From assembly GCA_033549245.1 (NCBI GenBank), contig JAWSUW010000113.1, forward strand, positions 1 to 12,337: DNA of 12,337 bases. The letters are read 5' to 3'. Shown piece by piece: positions 1 through 6,836 of the stretch. Numbering within the stretch: the first letter of the stretch is position 1; the number at the start of each line of letters is the position of its first letter. Under the pieces are notes generated by a model. That model made no database searches. It saw only the letters and a list, made by a program, of their open reading frames with translations, and was not told where the DNA came from. The DNA comes from Fusibacter_D sp033549245. GTDB taxonomy: Bacteria > Bacillota > Clostridia > Peptostreptococcales > Acidaminobacteraceae. The position numbers and the translations under genes are program-made.

Positions 1-10
1 TAGTTCATTA

Positions 11-155
11 AGGAATATCTCGAAATGTCAGCTGAGAGGCTAGTATAGTTTCGCTTTGCGAGAACCATACCTACGCCCAATGTTTCGTTTCACAAAACAT
101 TTTAGTACCTCAGTCGAATAAAAACTAGAATTTGCTTCAGCAAATTCTAGTTTTT
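11..155. repeat. Hairpin-rich mosaic intergenic repeat, copy A
   Basis: Non-coding stretch made of short blocks that recur at 9108-9410. Bases 11-34 are identical to 9126-9149, bases 38-51 to 9108-9121, and bases 68-101 to 9209-9242. It holds three hairpins. The first has TCGC at 51-54 pairing GCGA at 58-61 with a TTT loop, extended by GTT 48-50 with AAC 63-65 across one bulged G. The second has AATGTTT at 79-85 pairing AAACATT at 95-101, with an apical G-C pair and a TTTCA loop. The third is a 16-bp stem with a TTCA loop at 120-155. One TACGC spacer lies at 72-76. The layout recalls modular intergenic elements such as pneumococcal BOX in style only; no sequence relationship is claimed. It has no coding signal and no transposase nearby. 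Confidence 0.8.
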
Positions 156-157
156 TT
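120..157. terminator. Terminator-like hairpin ending repeat copy A
   Basis: A perfect 16-bp stem (120-135 with 140-155) is closed by a TTCA loop. It has a run of A on the left arm and a run of T reaching 157 on the right. This is the form of a rho-independent terminator that could work on either strand. It would end transcription of a gene lying left of the window and insulate the promoter at 159-187. The apical 20 nt (128-147) recur exactly at 9371-9390, although the outer arms differ. Confidence 0.6.
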
Positions 158-158
158 A

Positions 159-187
159 TTGATAAACCGCAATATTTAAAGTACGAT
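159..187 (+). promoter_or_regulatory. Candidate sigma-A promoter of the two-component genes
   Basis: TTGATA at 159-164 and TACGAT at 182-187 are separated by exactly 17 bases, a reasonable match to the vegetative -35/-10 consensus. It lies just after the repeat-borne terminator hairpin and about 50 bases before the kinase start, so transcription would begin near 194. This is inferred from sequence only. Confidence 0.45.
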
Positions 188-238
188 TCTTATAACTGGC
201 AATGAATTTCCATCATTTGAGTTTCGTAGGAGGATGCA

Positions 239-1987
239 GTGACATTTAAAGACCTTTCAATCAAAAGAAAAATCATATACCTATATTTGCCACTTGCCAT
301 TATTCCAATGATTCTGTTTGCCGGAATTTCCATGAAGTTTTATGAGATTGCCATCATCAAGCGTAGCCTTTCCAGCATGTCAGACAACAACGTGTTGATT
401 TCCGACCGAGTAGATGGCATCCTATCAGAGGCTGAGGGGAGTGCAACCCTTTTGACCATAAGCATCAATCGATTACTCAACAGTGACGCTTTTCATGGAA
501 CATTAAGTAGTGACATCAAACTGTATAATCTCATATCCAATGAGCTCGCATATGCAAAACTGATCTACAAAACCATAGATTCCATTGGCTTTGTGGATAT
601 AGACAACAGGTTATATTATTCGGATTATGAACTTCAAAAAGGAAAAAACGCCATTTTGGATTCAGAAATGTATGAAACGCTGACGGCAACAACCGGCAAC
701 AGCGTTTGGTTCGAACTTTCAAATCGGGAGTATTTGACGAAATCTCCTGACAAAAAAATGTTGACGCTTGGTAAGAAAGTATGGAATATCAACACAGGAG
801 AAACCATAGGATACCTTTTCGTCAATATTGACGAGAAAGTATTTACTAGTTTAATCAGTGGACAATTGGCAGATTATGATATTTATAATGCGGAGCATCA
901 ACTACTGACCACCACAGTTGAAGATAAAGAATCCAGCCAGAAAGTTGAAGAATTCATAAGTGGAAATGTCACTTCAGACATTTTGAGTGATGGTGGAGAA
1001 CGGACATTAATTTCTAAGATTCAGATTGAAAAGCTCGGATGGACACTGCTCAGCAAAGCCAATCTCAACTTGTTTACACAGGATTTGGCCAACATTATCC
1101 TCTTGATCATCATCATGCTTATAACCATCATCTTACTGGAAATAACGATGACTCTTGCACTTAATCGCTTGATCACCAATCCAATCATGAAGCTTAAAAA
1201 TGGTGTAGAGGAGATATCAAAAGGTAATTTTGACTTCAGGTTCAAGATGAAGACCAATGATGAAATAGGTCTTTTTGCAATGAGCTTCAATCACATGTCA
1301 GTGCAGATCAAAAAGCTGCTCTTTGACGTTGAGAGGGAAGAAAAGAAAAAACGTGAGTACGAACTCGCTTTAATCCAACAGCAGATCAAGCCTCATTTCC
1401 TTTATAACACACTGGACATCATTTTGAAGTTGTCTCAACTCGGTCAGGAGAGAAAAGCACAGAAGGTCACAAGGCGTTTGGCTGATTATTACAGGAACTC
1501 ACTATCTGGAGGTGCTGATGTGATAACTGTTAAAGAGGAACTCAAAATCACCCTGGATTATCTTGAGCTCCAAAAGTTGAGATATTCCGACGTGTTCGAC
1601 TATCGCATAGAGGTTTCGGAGTTGATGGAATCCATCATGATTCCAAAATTGTCACTTCAACCCATTGTTGAAAATGCGATTGAGCACGGTTTCAAATATT
1701 TGTCCGAGACTGGTTTGATCCGTATCTATGATGAGATGCATGAGGACGCATATGAAATTATCGTTTCAGATAATGGCGTCGGCATGTCAGAGGATCATAT
1801 GGATAAACTCAACCAAGTGCTCAGCGATCCAACTGATCACCAAACCATAAGAAGTTTTGGAATCAAAAATGTGAGTCATAGAATGAAACTTTTCTTTGGG
1901 CAAGAATATGGGGTTTATGTTGTCAGTGAAGCTGGAAAAGGCACTGAAATCAGAATAAAATTACCGAAGGATGGACAGTATGATTAA
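239..1987 (+). CDS. YesM-type sensor histidine kinase
   Basis: Membrane sensor kinase that should autophosphorylate on histidine and pass the phosphate to the regulator encoded immediately downstream. The 582 residues show a first membrane helix (about 12-32), a roughly 250-residue extracellular sensor region of the kind often folded as a Cache domain, a second helix (about 283-308), a HAMP linker (about 304-357) and a charged helix leading to the phosphoacceptor H386 in QQQIKPHFLYNTL, diagnostic of the His_kinase/YesM family (PF06580). The ATPase domain has an N-box with N479 in PIVENAIEHGF and a G-box with D511 in SDNGVGM. The start is GTG at 239, because AGGAGG at 228-233 sits five bases upstream and the ATG at 234 meets a stop after two codons. 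The gene overlaps the regulator by 8 bases. Such pairs typically control carbohydrate ABC importers. The ligand cannot be read from the sequence; an alpha-galactoside-related cue is inferred from the neighbours. Confidence 0.93.
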   Translation: MTFKDLSIKRKIIYLYLPLAIIPMILFAGISMKFYEIAIIKRSLSSMSDNNVLISDRVDGILSEAEGSATLLTISINRLLNSDAFHGTLSSDIKLYNLISNELAYAKLIYKTIDSIGFVDIDNRLYYSDYELQKGKNAILDSEMYETLTATTGNSVWFELSNREYLTKSPDKKMLTLGKKVWNINTGETIGYLFVNIDEKVFTSLISGQLADYDIYNAEHQLLTTTVEDKESSQKVEEFISGNVTSDILSDGGERTLISKIQIEKLGWTLLSKANLNLFTQDLANIILLIIIMLITIILLEITMTLALNRLITNPIMKLKNGVEEISKGNFDFRFKMKTNDEIGLFAMSFNHMSVQIKKLLFDVEREEKKKREYELALIQQQIKPHFLYNTLDIILKLSQLGQERKAQKVTRRLADYYRNSLSGGADVITVKEELKITLDYLELQKLRYSDVFDYRIEVSELMESIMIPKLSLQPIVENAIEHGFKYLSETGLIRIYDEMHEDAYEIIVSDNGVGMSEDHMDKLNQVLSDPTDHQTIRSFGIKNVSHRMKLFFGQEYGVYVVSEAGKGTEIRIKLPKDGQYD

Positions 1988-3548
1988 AATCATGATAGTG
2001 GATGACATGCCCATATTTCTGGAGTATCTTAGAACTGCAATCGATTGGGGTGCATATGGATTCGAACTCTGTTGTGAAGCGAAAAATGGAGAAGAGGCAT
2101 ATGAAAAAGCAATCATTTTTCAACCGGATATAGTACTATCTGATATTCAAATGCCATACATGAACGGTCTGACACTCACAGAAAAATTGCAGGAACTCAA
2201 TCCCGAAATTGCTGTAGTTTTGATTACCGGAAACAGTGAATTTGAATACGCAAGAAGAGCCATTAAACTCGGTGTTGTGGATTATATCGTTAAACCGTTT
2301 GAAAAGGAAGAACTGATTTTAACTCTACTCAGTCTTCAAGACAATATCAATAAAGCCATTGAAATGAAACAAGATAAAAAGGACGAACAATATCTGATTC
2401 GCGAGCGTTTATTGAGACAACTCATCTATGCCAAGGAAATTGATGAGTCATTACCAGCCCGTTTATCGGAAAATGGACTCGACCTTAAACCAGACCATCA
2501 TTTTTTTGTCACGGCCCTGGAAATTGAGCCGGAAGAGAAAAGCATGCAGGTATCTGAAAAGGCGATGAACTGGAAGAGTGTTATCGGAGATCTTTATAAA
2601 GATTATATGCAATCTGAAGGCACTGAGTATTTTTTCACAGATTTCGAAAGTCGGGTACTTTTTATCAACGTGCTGGAAAGCAAAGAGAACTATTCACTGG
2701 ATCGAGAAGAATTGGATCACTTCATGGGGTTCATCAGTGAACGATTGTCAATGAATGTGACTATCGGTATAGGTGGAGTCTACAGTGGCCTTGGAGGTAT
2801 TAGGAGATCTTATCTCGAATCGGTAAACGCGCTCTCTCATCGATTTCAAGCCAGTGGCAACAAAGCGATTTGGTATGATGCGATATCGCAGGAAGAGAAG
2901 ACGTATGGTTTTTACTCTGCTGAGATCAATGAAATCATACTGAATCATTTGCATCAACTCAACGCGGACCATACCATAGAAGTCATCGAAACGGTATTTA
3001 AAGAAGCGGATACAAAGCGGTTTTCTCCAGAATATAAGCGTATGAACAACATGGGACTCATCAGTTTATTGCTTTCTTATCTTGTGAAAGCGGGAAAAAA
3101 CATCTCAGACGTCTTCCCGAATCAATTTCAACCTTATGATATTCTAAATCAAGGGACTGACGAAGAGCAAAGAAGATTTATCAAAATGTCATACTCACGC
3201 GCATTCAAGTATCTGATGGCTCACCGGGAAACAAGAGCCAGTCAAATTGCAAGAGATGCCAAGCATTGCATTGATGAAAACTATTCGAATCCAGAGTTTA
3301 ATATGAACGATCTTTCAAAAAAATTATTGGTCAATCAGACTTATCTTCGAAAAATGTTCAAAGATGAAATGGGGATGACCATCTCTGAATATCTCAGTAA
3401 AGTGCGTATGGATCAGGCTAGTCTTTTGGTGGTCAAGGGACATTATAAATTATCCGCTATTTCGGAAATGGTGGGATACAGTGATCCAGGCTATTTCAGC
3501 AAGTGTTTCAAAAATCATTTTGGCGTTTCACCAAGCGAGTATCAATAA
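1980..3548 (+). CDS. YesN-type response regulator with AraC DNA-binding domain
   Basis: Cytoplasmic transcription regulator of 522 residues, partner of the preceding kinase. The N-terminal receiver domain (about 1-120) has the acidic pair D8-D9 in MIVDD, phosphoacceptor D55 in LSDIQMP and conserved K105 in VDYIVKPF. A central segment of about 300 residues shows no motif I can name. The last 100 residues form two helix-turn-helix units of the AraC/XylS type (NMNDLSKKLLVNQTYLRKMF, then AISEMVGYSDPGYFSKCFK). I chose ATG 1980, giving MIKIMIVDD, the usual receiver beginning, with AAGGA at 1968-1972 spaced seven bases away. The in-frame ATG at 1971 would add three residues but has no spaced ribosome site. 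The likely target is the promoter region near 3598-3631, ahead of the sugar-binding protein. Translation is probably coupled to the kinase through the overlap. Confidence 0.93.
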   Translation: MIKIMIVDDMPIFLEYLRTAIDWGAYGFELCCEAKNGEEAYEKAIIFQPDIVLSDIQMPYMNGLTLTEKLQELNPEIAVVLITGNSEFEYARRAIKLGVVDYIVKPFEKEELILTLLSLQDNINKAIEMKQDKKDEQYLIRERLLRQLIYAKEIDESLPARLSENGLDLKPDHHFFVTALEIEPEEKSMQVSEKAMNWKSVIGDLYKDYMQSEGTEYFFTDFESRVLFINVLESKENYSLDREELDHFMGFISERLSMNVTIGIGGVYSGLGGIRRSYLESVNALSHRFQASGNKAIWYDAISQEEKTYGFYSAEINEIILNHLHQLNADHTIEVIETVFKEADTKRFSPEYKRMNNMGLISLLLSYLVKAGKNISDVFPNQFQPYDILNQGTDEEQRRFIKMSYSRAFKYLMAHRETRASQIARDAKHCIDENYSNPEFNMNDLSKKLLVNQTYLRKMFKDEMGMTISEYLSKVRMDQASLLVVKGHYKLSAISEMVGYSDPGYFSKCFKNHFGVSPSEYQ

Positions 3549-3572
3549 CCATACATGATACTCGCTTTTTTT
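3535..3572 (+). terminator. Rho-independent terminator overlapping the regulator's stop codon
   Basis: GCGAGTATCA at 3535-3544 pairs perfectly with TGATACTCGC at 3556-3565 across an 11-base loop, followed by seven T (3566-3572). The left arm encodes the last residues of the response regulator, and the stop codon (3546-3548) falls in the loop. This separates the regulatory transcript from the transporter transcript. Confidence 0.85.
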
Positions 3573-3597
3573 GAAAAGTACAAATTCATTTTGAATA

Positions 3598-3631
3598 TTA
3601 CATTTAATTTACAAATGTAAAAACATATACT
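3598..3631 (+). promoter_or_regulatory. Candidate regulator-binding palindrome and transporter promoter
   Basis: TTACATTT (3598-3605) and AAATGTAA (3613-3620) are perfect 8-base inverted arms around a 7-base spacer. The same stretch also reads as a direct repeat, TTACATTT at 3598 and TTACAAAT at 3609, 11 bases apart, roughly one helical turn, as AraC-type regulators often use. A good -10 box, TATACT, lies at 3626-3631, while the matching -35 position (TTTAAT, 3603-3608) is poor and lies inside the palindrome. This arrangement suits an activator-dependent promoter. Transcription would start near 3638. Binding by the upstream regulator is inferred. Confidence 0.5.
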
Positions 3632-3682
3632 TGATTCGGGAAGACAAAATGAGTCCCATAAGATTTTATAGGGGGAAAGAAA

Positions 3683-5023
3683 ATGAAAAAAATTACTAGT
3701 TTGTTACTCGTTTTCATGCTGCTTATAGGCATGCTTGCAGGTTGCGCCAAAACTGAAACTGAAACACCAGATGCTCCAGCTGAAACTCCGGTTGTATCCG
3801 AACCAGCTGTGGAACCAGTAGTGGAAGATGAACCTGTTACACTTAGAATCTATGCTCAGTACTCAGACGATGATACAAAAGTGCCTTATGATTATGCAGT
3901 AGAGCAACTTGCCATCGATTATCCAAATGTAACTCTTGAACTTGATATCCAAGCGCAAGATGATGGACAAAAGCTTCAGACATATGCTGCAACAGGCAAC
4001 TTGCCAGATATTTTCCAAGTTGGTCTTTCACAAATCGAGACCTTCAAAGAGTCAGGAAACATCATGATTCTTGATGACGCTGCAAAGAGCACTGGATTTT
4101 TGGATCGTGCACATCCAAGTGCGGAAAACATCATTTACAATGAAGACGGACACATTTACGCATTCCCATATGCAGGAAATGAACTCGTATTATGGTATTA
4201 CAACAAAGCGTTGTTCGAAGAATACGATGTAAAAGTTCCAGAAACTTACGAAGAATTATTGACTGCAATTGAAGTGTTCAATGCCAATGATATCGTTCCA
4301 ATGTCAATATTCGCAAAAGAAAAATGGATTACAACTGCTATGTACGATGTATTTGCAACACGCTTCGATCCAGCGGGAATCACAAAACTGGATTCAGGAG
4401 ATAGCAAAGCCTCTGAAGAAGCATATACAAAGGCTGCAGAAACTTTGAATGAACTTGTCAATGCAGGTATGTTCGCAGATGGAGCAACCAACACCAACTA
4501 TGACCAAGCTGCTGCACTTTTCTACGAAGGTAAAGCCGCAATGTTCCTGAATGGTCAGTGGGAAATCGCAGGATCTTCTGAGAAGCTTGGCGAAAATGCA
4601 GACTGGATGTGGTACCCTGTAATGCCTGGTTATGAAGATAACAAATACGCACTCAGTGGTGGTGGAGCGCCAGGTGGTTATGCTGTCAATCCAAATTCCG
4701 AACATAAGGAACTAGCTGCTGAAGTAGCTGCATATCTTTCTGAAAAATATTGTGAAGCAAAATATATGTACCGTGGAAATCCTATATTAGCGGTGAAAGT
4801 GGATGAAAGCATAAAGCCTGAAACTCCATTCCCGACAATGATGCAAAAATTGGATACTGAAATGGGCAACATCACATCAACAACCAAATTTGCTTGGGGT
4901 TTATCCAATCCATTGTTCAAAGTTGCCATTGAAGATCAATCACAATTCTTGATGACTAAAGATTACACACCTGTTGAATTTGTTGAGGAACTCGACAAAG
5001 TAATCGAAAGAATGAATCAATAA
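3683..5023 (+). CDS. Sugar ABC transporter solute-binding lipoprotein
   Basis: Extracellular sugar-capturing component of an ABC importer, 446 residues, of the size and pattern of family 1 carbohydrate-binding proteins (MalE/MsmE-like). A lipoprotein signal peptide ends in the lipobox LAGC, so C21 would be lipidated and tethered to the membrane. Residues 22-50 are a Thr/Pro/Glu-rich acidic linker. The mature part opens with the family's VTLRIYAQYSDDD strand. It contains family-like stretches such as ATGNLPDIFQVG, YAFPYAGNELVLWYYNKALFEEY and AAMFLNGQWEI. GGGGG at 3671-3675 is a strong ribosome site seven bases from the ATG. It is the first gene after the candidate regulated promoter and is followed by a hairpin, then two permeases and an alpha-galactosidase. 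The likely ligands are therefore raffinose-family sugars or melibiose; this specificity is inferred only from context. Confidence 0.92.
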   Translation: MKKITSLLLVFMLLIGMLAGCAKTETETPDAPAETPVVSEPAVEPVVEDEPVTLRIYAQYSDDDTKVPYDYAVEQLAIDYPNVTLELDIQAQDDGQKLQTYAATGNLPDIFQVGLSQIETFKESGNIMILDDAAKSTGFLDRAHPSAENIIYNEDGHIYAFPYAGNELVLWYYNKALFEEYDVKVPETYEELLTAIEVFNANDIVPMSIFAKEKWITTAMYDVFATRFDPAGITKLDSGDSKASEEAYTKAAETLNELVNAGMFADGATNTNYDQAAALFYEGKAAMFLNGQWEIAGSSEKLGENADWMWYPVMPGYEDNKYALSGGGAPGGYAVNPNSEHKELAAEVAAYLSEKYCEAKYMYRGNPILAVKVDESIKPETPFPTMMQKLDTEMGNITSTTKFAWGLSNPLFKVAIEDQSQFLMTKDYTPVEFVEELDKVIERMNQ

Positions 5024-5038
5024 CAAATCGCTTGACAA

Positions 5039-5067
5039 GGGAGCCGCGCATGCGTGGCTCCCCTTTT
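5039..5067 (+). terminator. Intercistronic hairpin (partial terminator or mRNA stabiliser)
   Basis: GGGAGCCGCGC (5039-5049) pairs with GCGTGGCTCCC (5052-5062), including one G-U pair, followed by CTTTT and then A. The stem is GC-rich and strong but the T run is short. Between a binding-protein gene and its permeases, such a structure usually lets some read-through pass and protects the upstream message, giving more binding protein than permease. The permeases have no obvious promoter of their own. Confidence 0.7.
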
Positions 5068-5110
5068 ATTCCATTGAAAATTGGGAGTTCATCTCAGAAA
5101 GGACTTAATT

Positions 5111-5998
5111 GTGAAAAAATTCTATGGAAACAAACTAGCGATTGCAGTCTTCACTTTACCGGCGCTTTCGCTCTTCTGCATAATGGTTTTCTATCCGATC
5201 ATACAGGTGTTTTATAAAAGCTTTTTCAAATGGAATGGCCTTTCGGCGGGGACCTTTATCGGCATTGATAACTATTTAAGACTCTTTGATGATAAATTGT
5301 TCTATCTCAGCAATAAGAATGGCTTCATTTTTGCTGCAGTAATTACAGTATTTCAGATTTCTGTTGCTACAATTTTGGCACTTGCTGTCTCCAGTGTAAA
5401 ACTTAGAGGCCGTAATGTCTTTCGAATCGTATATTTTATACCAGTCGTACTTTCTGTGACTGTTGTAAGTCAATTATGGCTATCTATTTACAATGCAGAC
5501 ACTGGACTTCTAAATAAATTCTTTGAACTCATAGGATCTAGTTATCGTCAAAACTGGCTGTCGGATCGGAACAAGGCGATTTTTGCAATAGCGGTAGTCA
5601 ACGCGTGGCAATGGATGGGATACCAATTTGCCCTTATACTGGCAGGCATCAAATCCATACCGACTTCGTACTACGAAGCAGCACAAATTGATGGAGCATC
5701 TCCAGTCCAAGCTCATATGAAGATCACTATGCCATTATTGGCGGAGACTTACAAGTTTTGTCTTTTGATTTCGGTCACAGGTGGAATCAAAGCCTTCACT
5801 GAAATGTTCATCATGACCAGTGGTGGTCCTGGCAATTCATCCTACACACTAACTTATATGATGTATTCATCCGCTTTTAGAAGTGGTGAATTCGGATATG
5901 GACTTGCCGCCGCAACAATACTCGTACTCGAGTGTCTGATTGCAATATTGGTAATCAACAGGGTCTTTAAGACCGAAAACACCTCAGAGGGAGCTTAG
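5111..5998 (+). CDS. Sugar ABC transporter permease, MalF/MsmF-like
   Basis: First of two inner-membrane subunits forming the sugar channel, 295 residues. It starts with a short basic N-terminus (MKKFYGNKL) and a first hydrophobic helix (AIAVFTLPALSLFCIMVFYPI). About six helices are visible, which is normal for the family. The cytoplasmic EAA loop that contacts the ATPase is at residues 189-191 onward (EAAQIDGASPVQAHMKITMP). I placed the start at GTG 5111, since AGAAAGGA at 5096-5103 is seven bases upstream. The more distant in-frame TTG at 5081 would add ten residues, would lie close to the preceding hairpin and lacks a ribosome site. The next permease begins one base after the stop, so the genes are translationally coupled. 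Confidence 0.92.
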   Translation: MKKFYGNKLAIAVFTLPALSLFCIMVFYPIIQVFYKSFFKWNGLSAGTFIGIDNYLRLFDDKLFYLSNKNGFIFAAVITVFQISVATILALAVSSVKLRGRNVFRIVYFIPVVLSVTVVSQLWLSIYNADTGLLNKFFELIGSSYRQNWLSDRNKAIFAIAVVNAWQWMGYQFALILAGIKSIPTSYYEAAQIDGASPVQAHMKITMPLLAETYKFCLLISVTGGIKAFTEMFIMTSGGPGNSSYTLTYMMYSSAFRSGEFGYGLAAATILVLECLIAILVINRVFKTENTSEGA

Positions 5999-5999
5999 T

Positions 6000-6833
6000 A
6001 TGAAAAAACTGTCTTTTTCTCAAATTTTCTTCAGAATATTTTTATGGGGGTATGCTTTCATATCTCTATATCCTCTAGTTTGGATGCTGCTCTATTCATT
6101 CAAAAACAATGAGGAGATCTTTGTCAGCAATCCATTTGGATTTCCGAAAATACTTAGATTTGAAAACTATATCAATGCGTGGTCTGAATACGATGTGCCC
6201 GTATACTTTTTAAATAGTGTGATTGTTGCTTCAGCAACAGTTGTAATCACCATTGTACTAGCTATGATGTTCGCTTACGCGACCAGTCGTATGAAATGGC
6301 GTGGAAGAAATTTCGCGCGGACTTTTGTCGCGCTAGGTATGTTCATACCTGTACAAGCGGTTTTGATTCCAGTGACAAGGGTGGTTCAGGACCTTGGTCT
6401 ATCAGGATCCCATTGGGCGTTGATCGTGCCCTATACTGCATTTAACTTAGCCTTTGCGACTCTAGTATTTTATGGATTTTTTGTGGGACTGCCTGTTGAG
6501 CTAGAGGAGGCGGCTTGCATTGATGGAGCTAATATTTTTCAGACATTTTTCTTTGTGATTGTGCCAACGGTAAAACCAGCGATAGCGACGCTCGGAATCT
6601 TTACTTTCCTGAATGCATGGAATGAGTTTATTCTAGCCAATGTGCTTGTCCTCGACAAGAGTCTGAAGACTTTGCCTCTTGGAATACTATTCTTCCAAGG
6701 ACAATTTACGACGGATTGGGGCGCCATGGGTGCGACAATGGTTATTGCAAGCTTACCAACAGTTCTCGTCTATACTTTGTTCAGCAACCAAGTTGAAAAA
6801 GCCGTTACTATTGGCGGAGCAGTGAAAGGATAA
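6000..6833 (+). CDS. Sugar ABC transporter permease, MalG/MsmG-like
   Basis: Second channel subunit, 277 residues, the usual length for MalG-type permeases. It has an N-terminal helix (FFRIFLWGYAFISLYPLVWM) followed by YSFKNNEEIF, the typical beginning of this family. The EAA loop is at residues 170-172 (EAACIDGANIFQTFFFVIVP), with the conserved LNAWNEFILANVL segment after it. Its ribosome site AGGGAG (5988-5993) lies inside the 3' end of the preceding permease gene. The alpha-galactosidase start follows the stop by three bases. No ATP-binding subunit is found beside it, so both permeases must borrow an ATPase encoded elsewhere, as is known for MsmK/MsmX-type shared ATPases in Bacillota. Confidence 0.93.
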   Translation: MKKLSFSQIFFRIFLWGYAFISLYPLVWMLLYSFKNNEEIFVSNPFGFPKILRFENYINAWSEYDVPVYFLNSVIVASATVVITIVLAMMFAYATSRMKWRGRNFARTFVALGMFIPVQAVLIPVTRVVQDLGLSGSHWALIVPYTAFNLAFATLVFYGFFVGLPVELEEAACIDGANIFQTFFFVIVPTVKPAIATLGIFTFLNAWNEFILANVLVLDKSLKTLPLGILFFQGQFTTDWGAMGATMVIASLPTVLVYTLFSNQVEKAVTIGGAVKG

Positions 6834-6836
6834 CAG

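Noticed and set aside
11..155. Integron attC-type recombination sites or IS ends
   Set aside because: There are imperfect palindromes, but no recognisable attC core sites, no integrase or transposase gene, and no terminal inverted repeats bounding the 239-9071 block.
5081..5110. TTG at 5081 as the start of the first permease
   Set aside because: GTG at 5111 has a well-placed AGAAAGGA and gives the usual MKKF-type N-terminus.
5032..5217. Small open frame across the intercistronic hairpin
   Set aside because: It overlaps the permease start in another frame, has no ribosome site, and its translation has no protein-like features.
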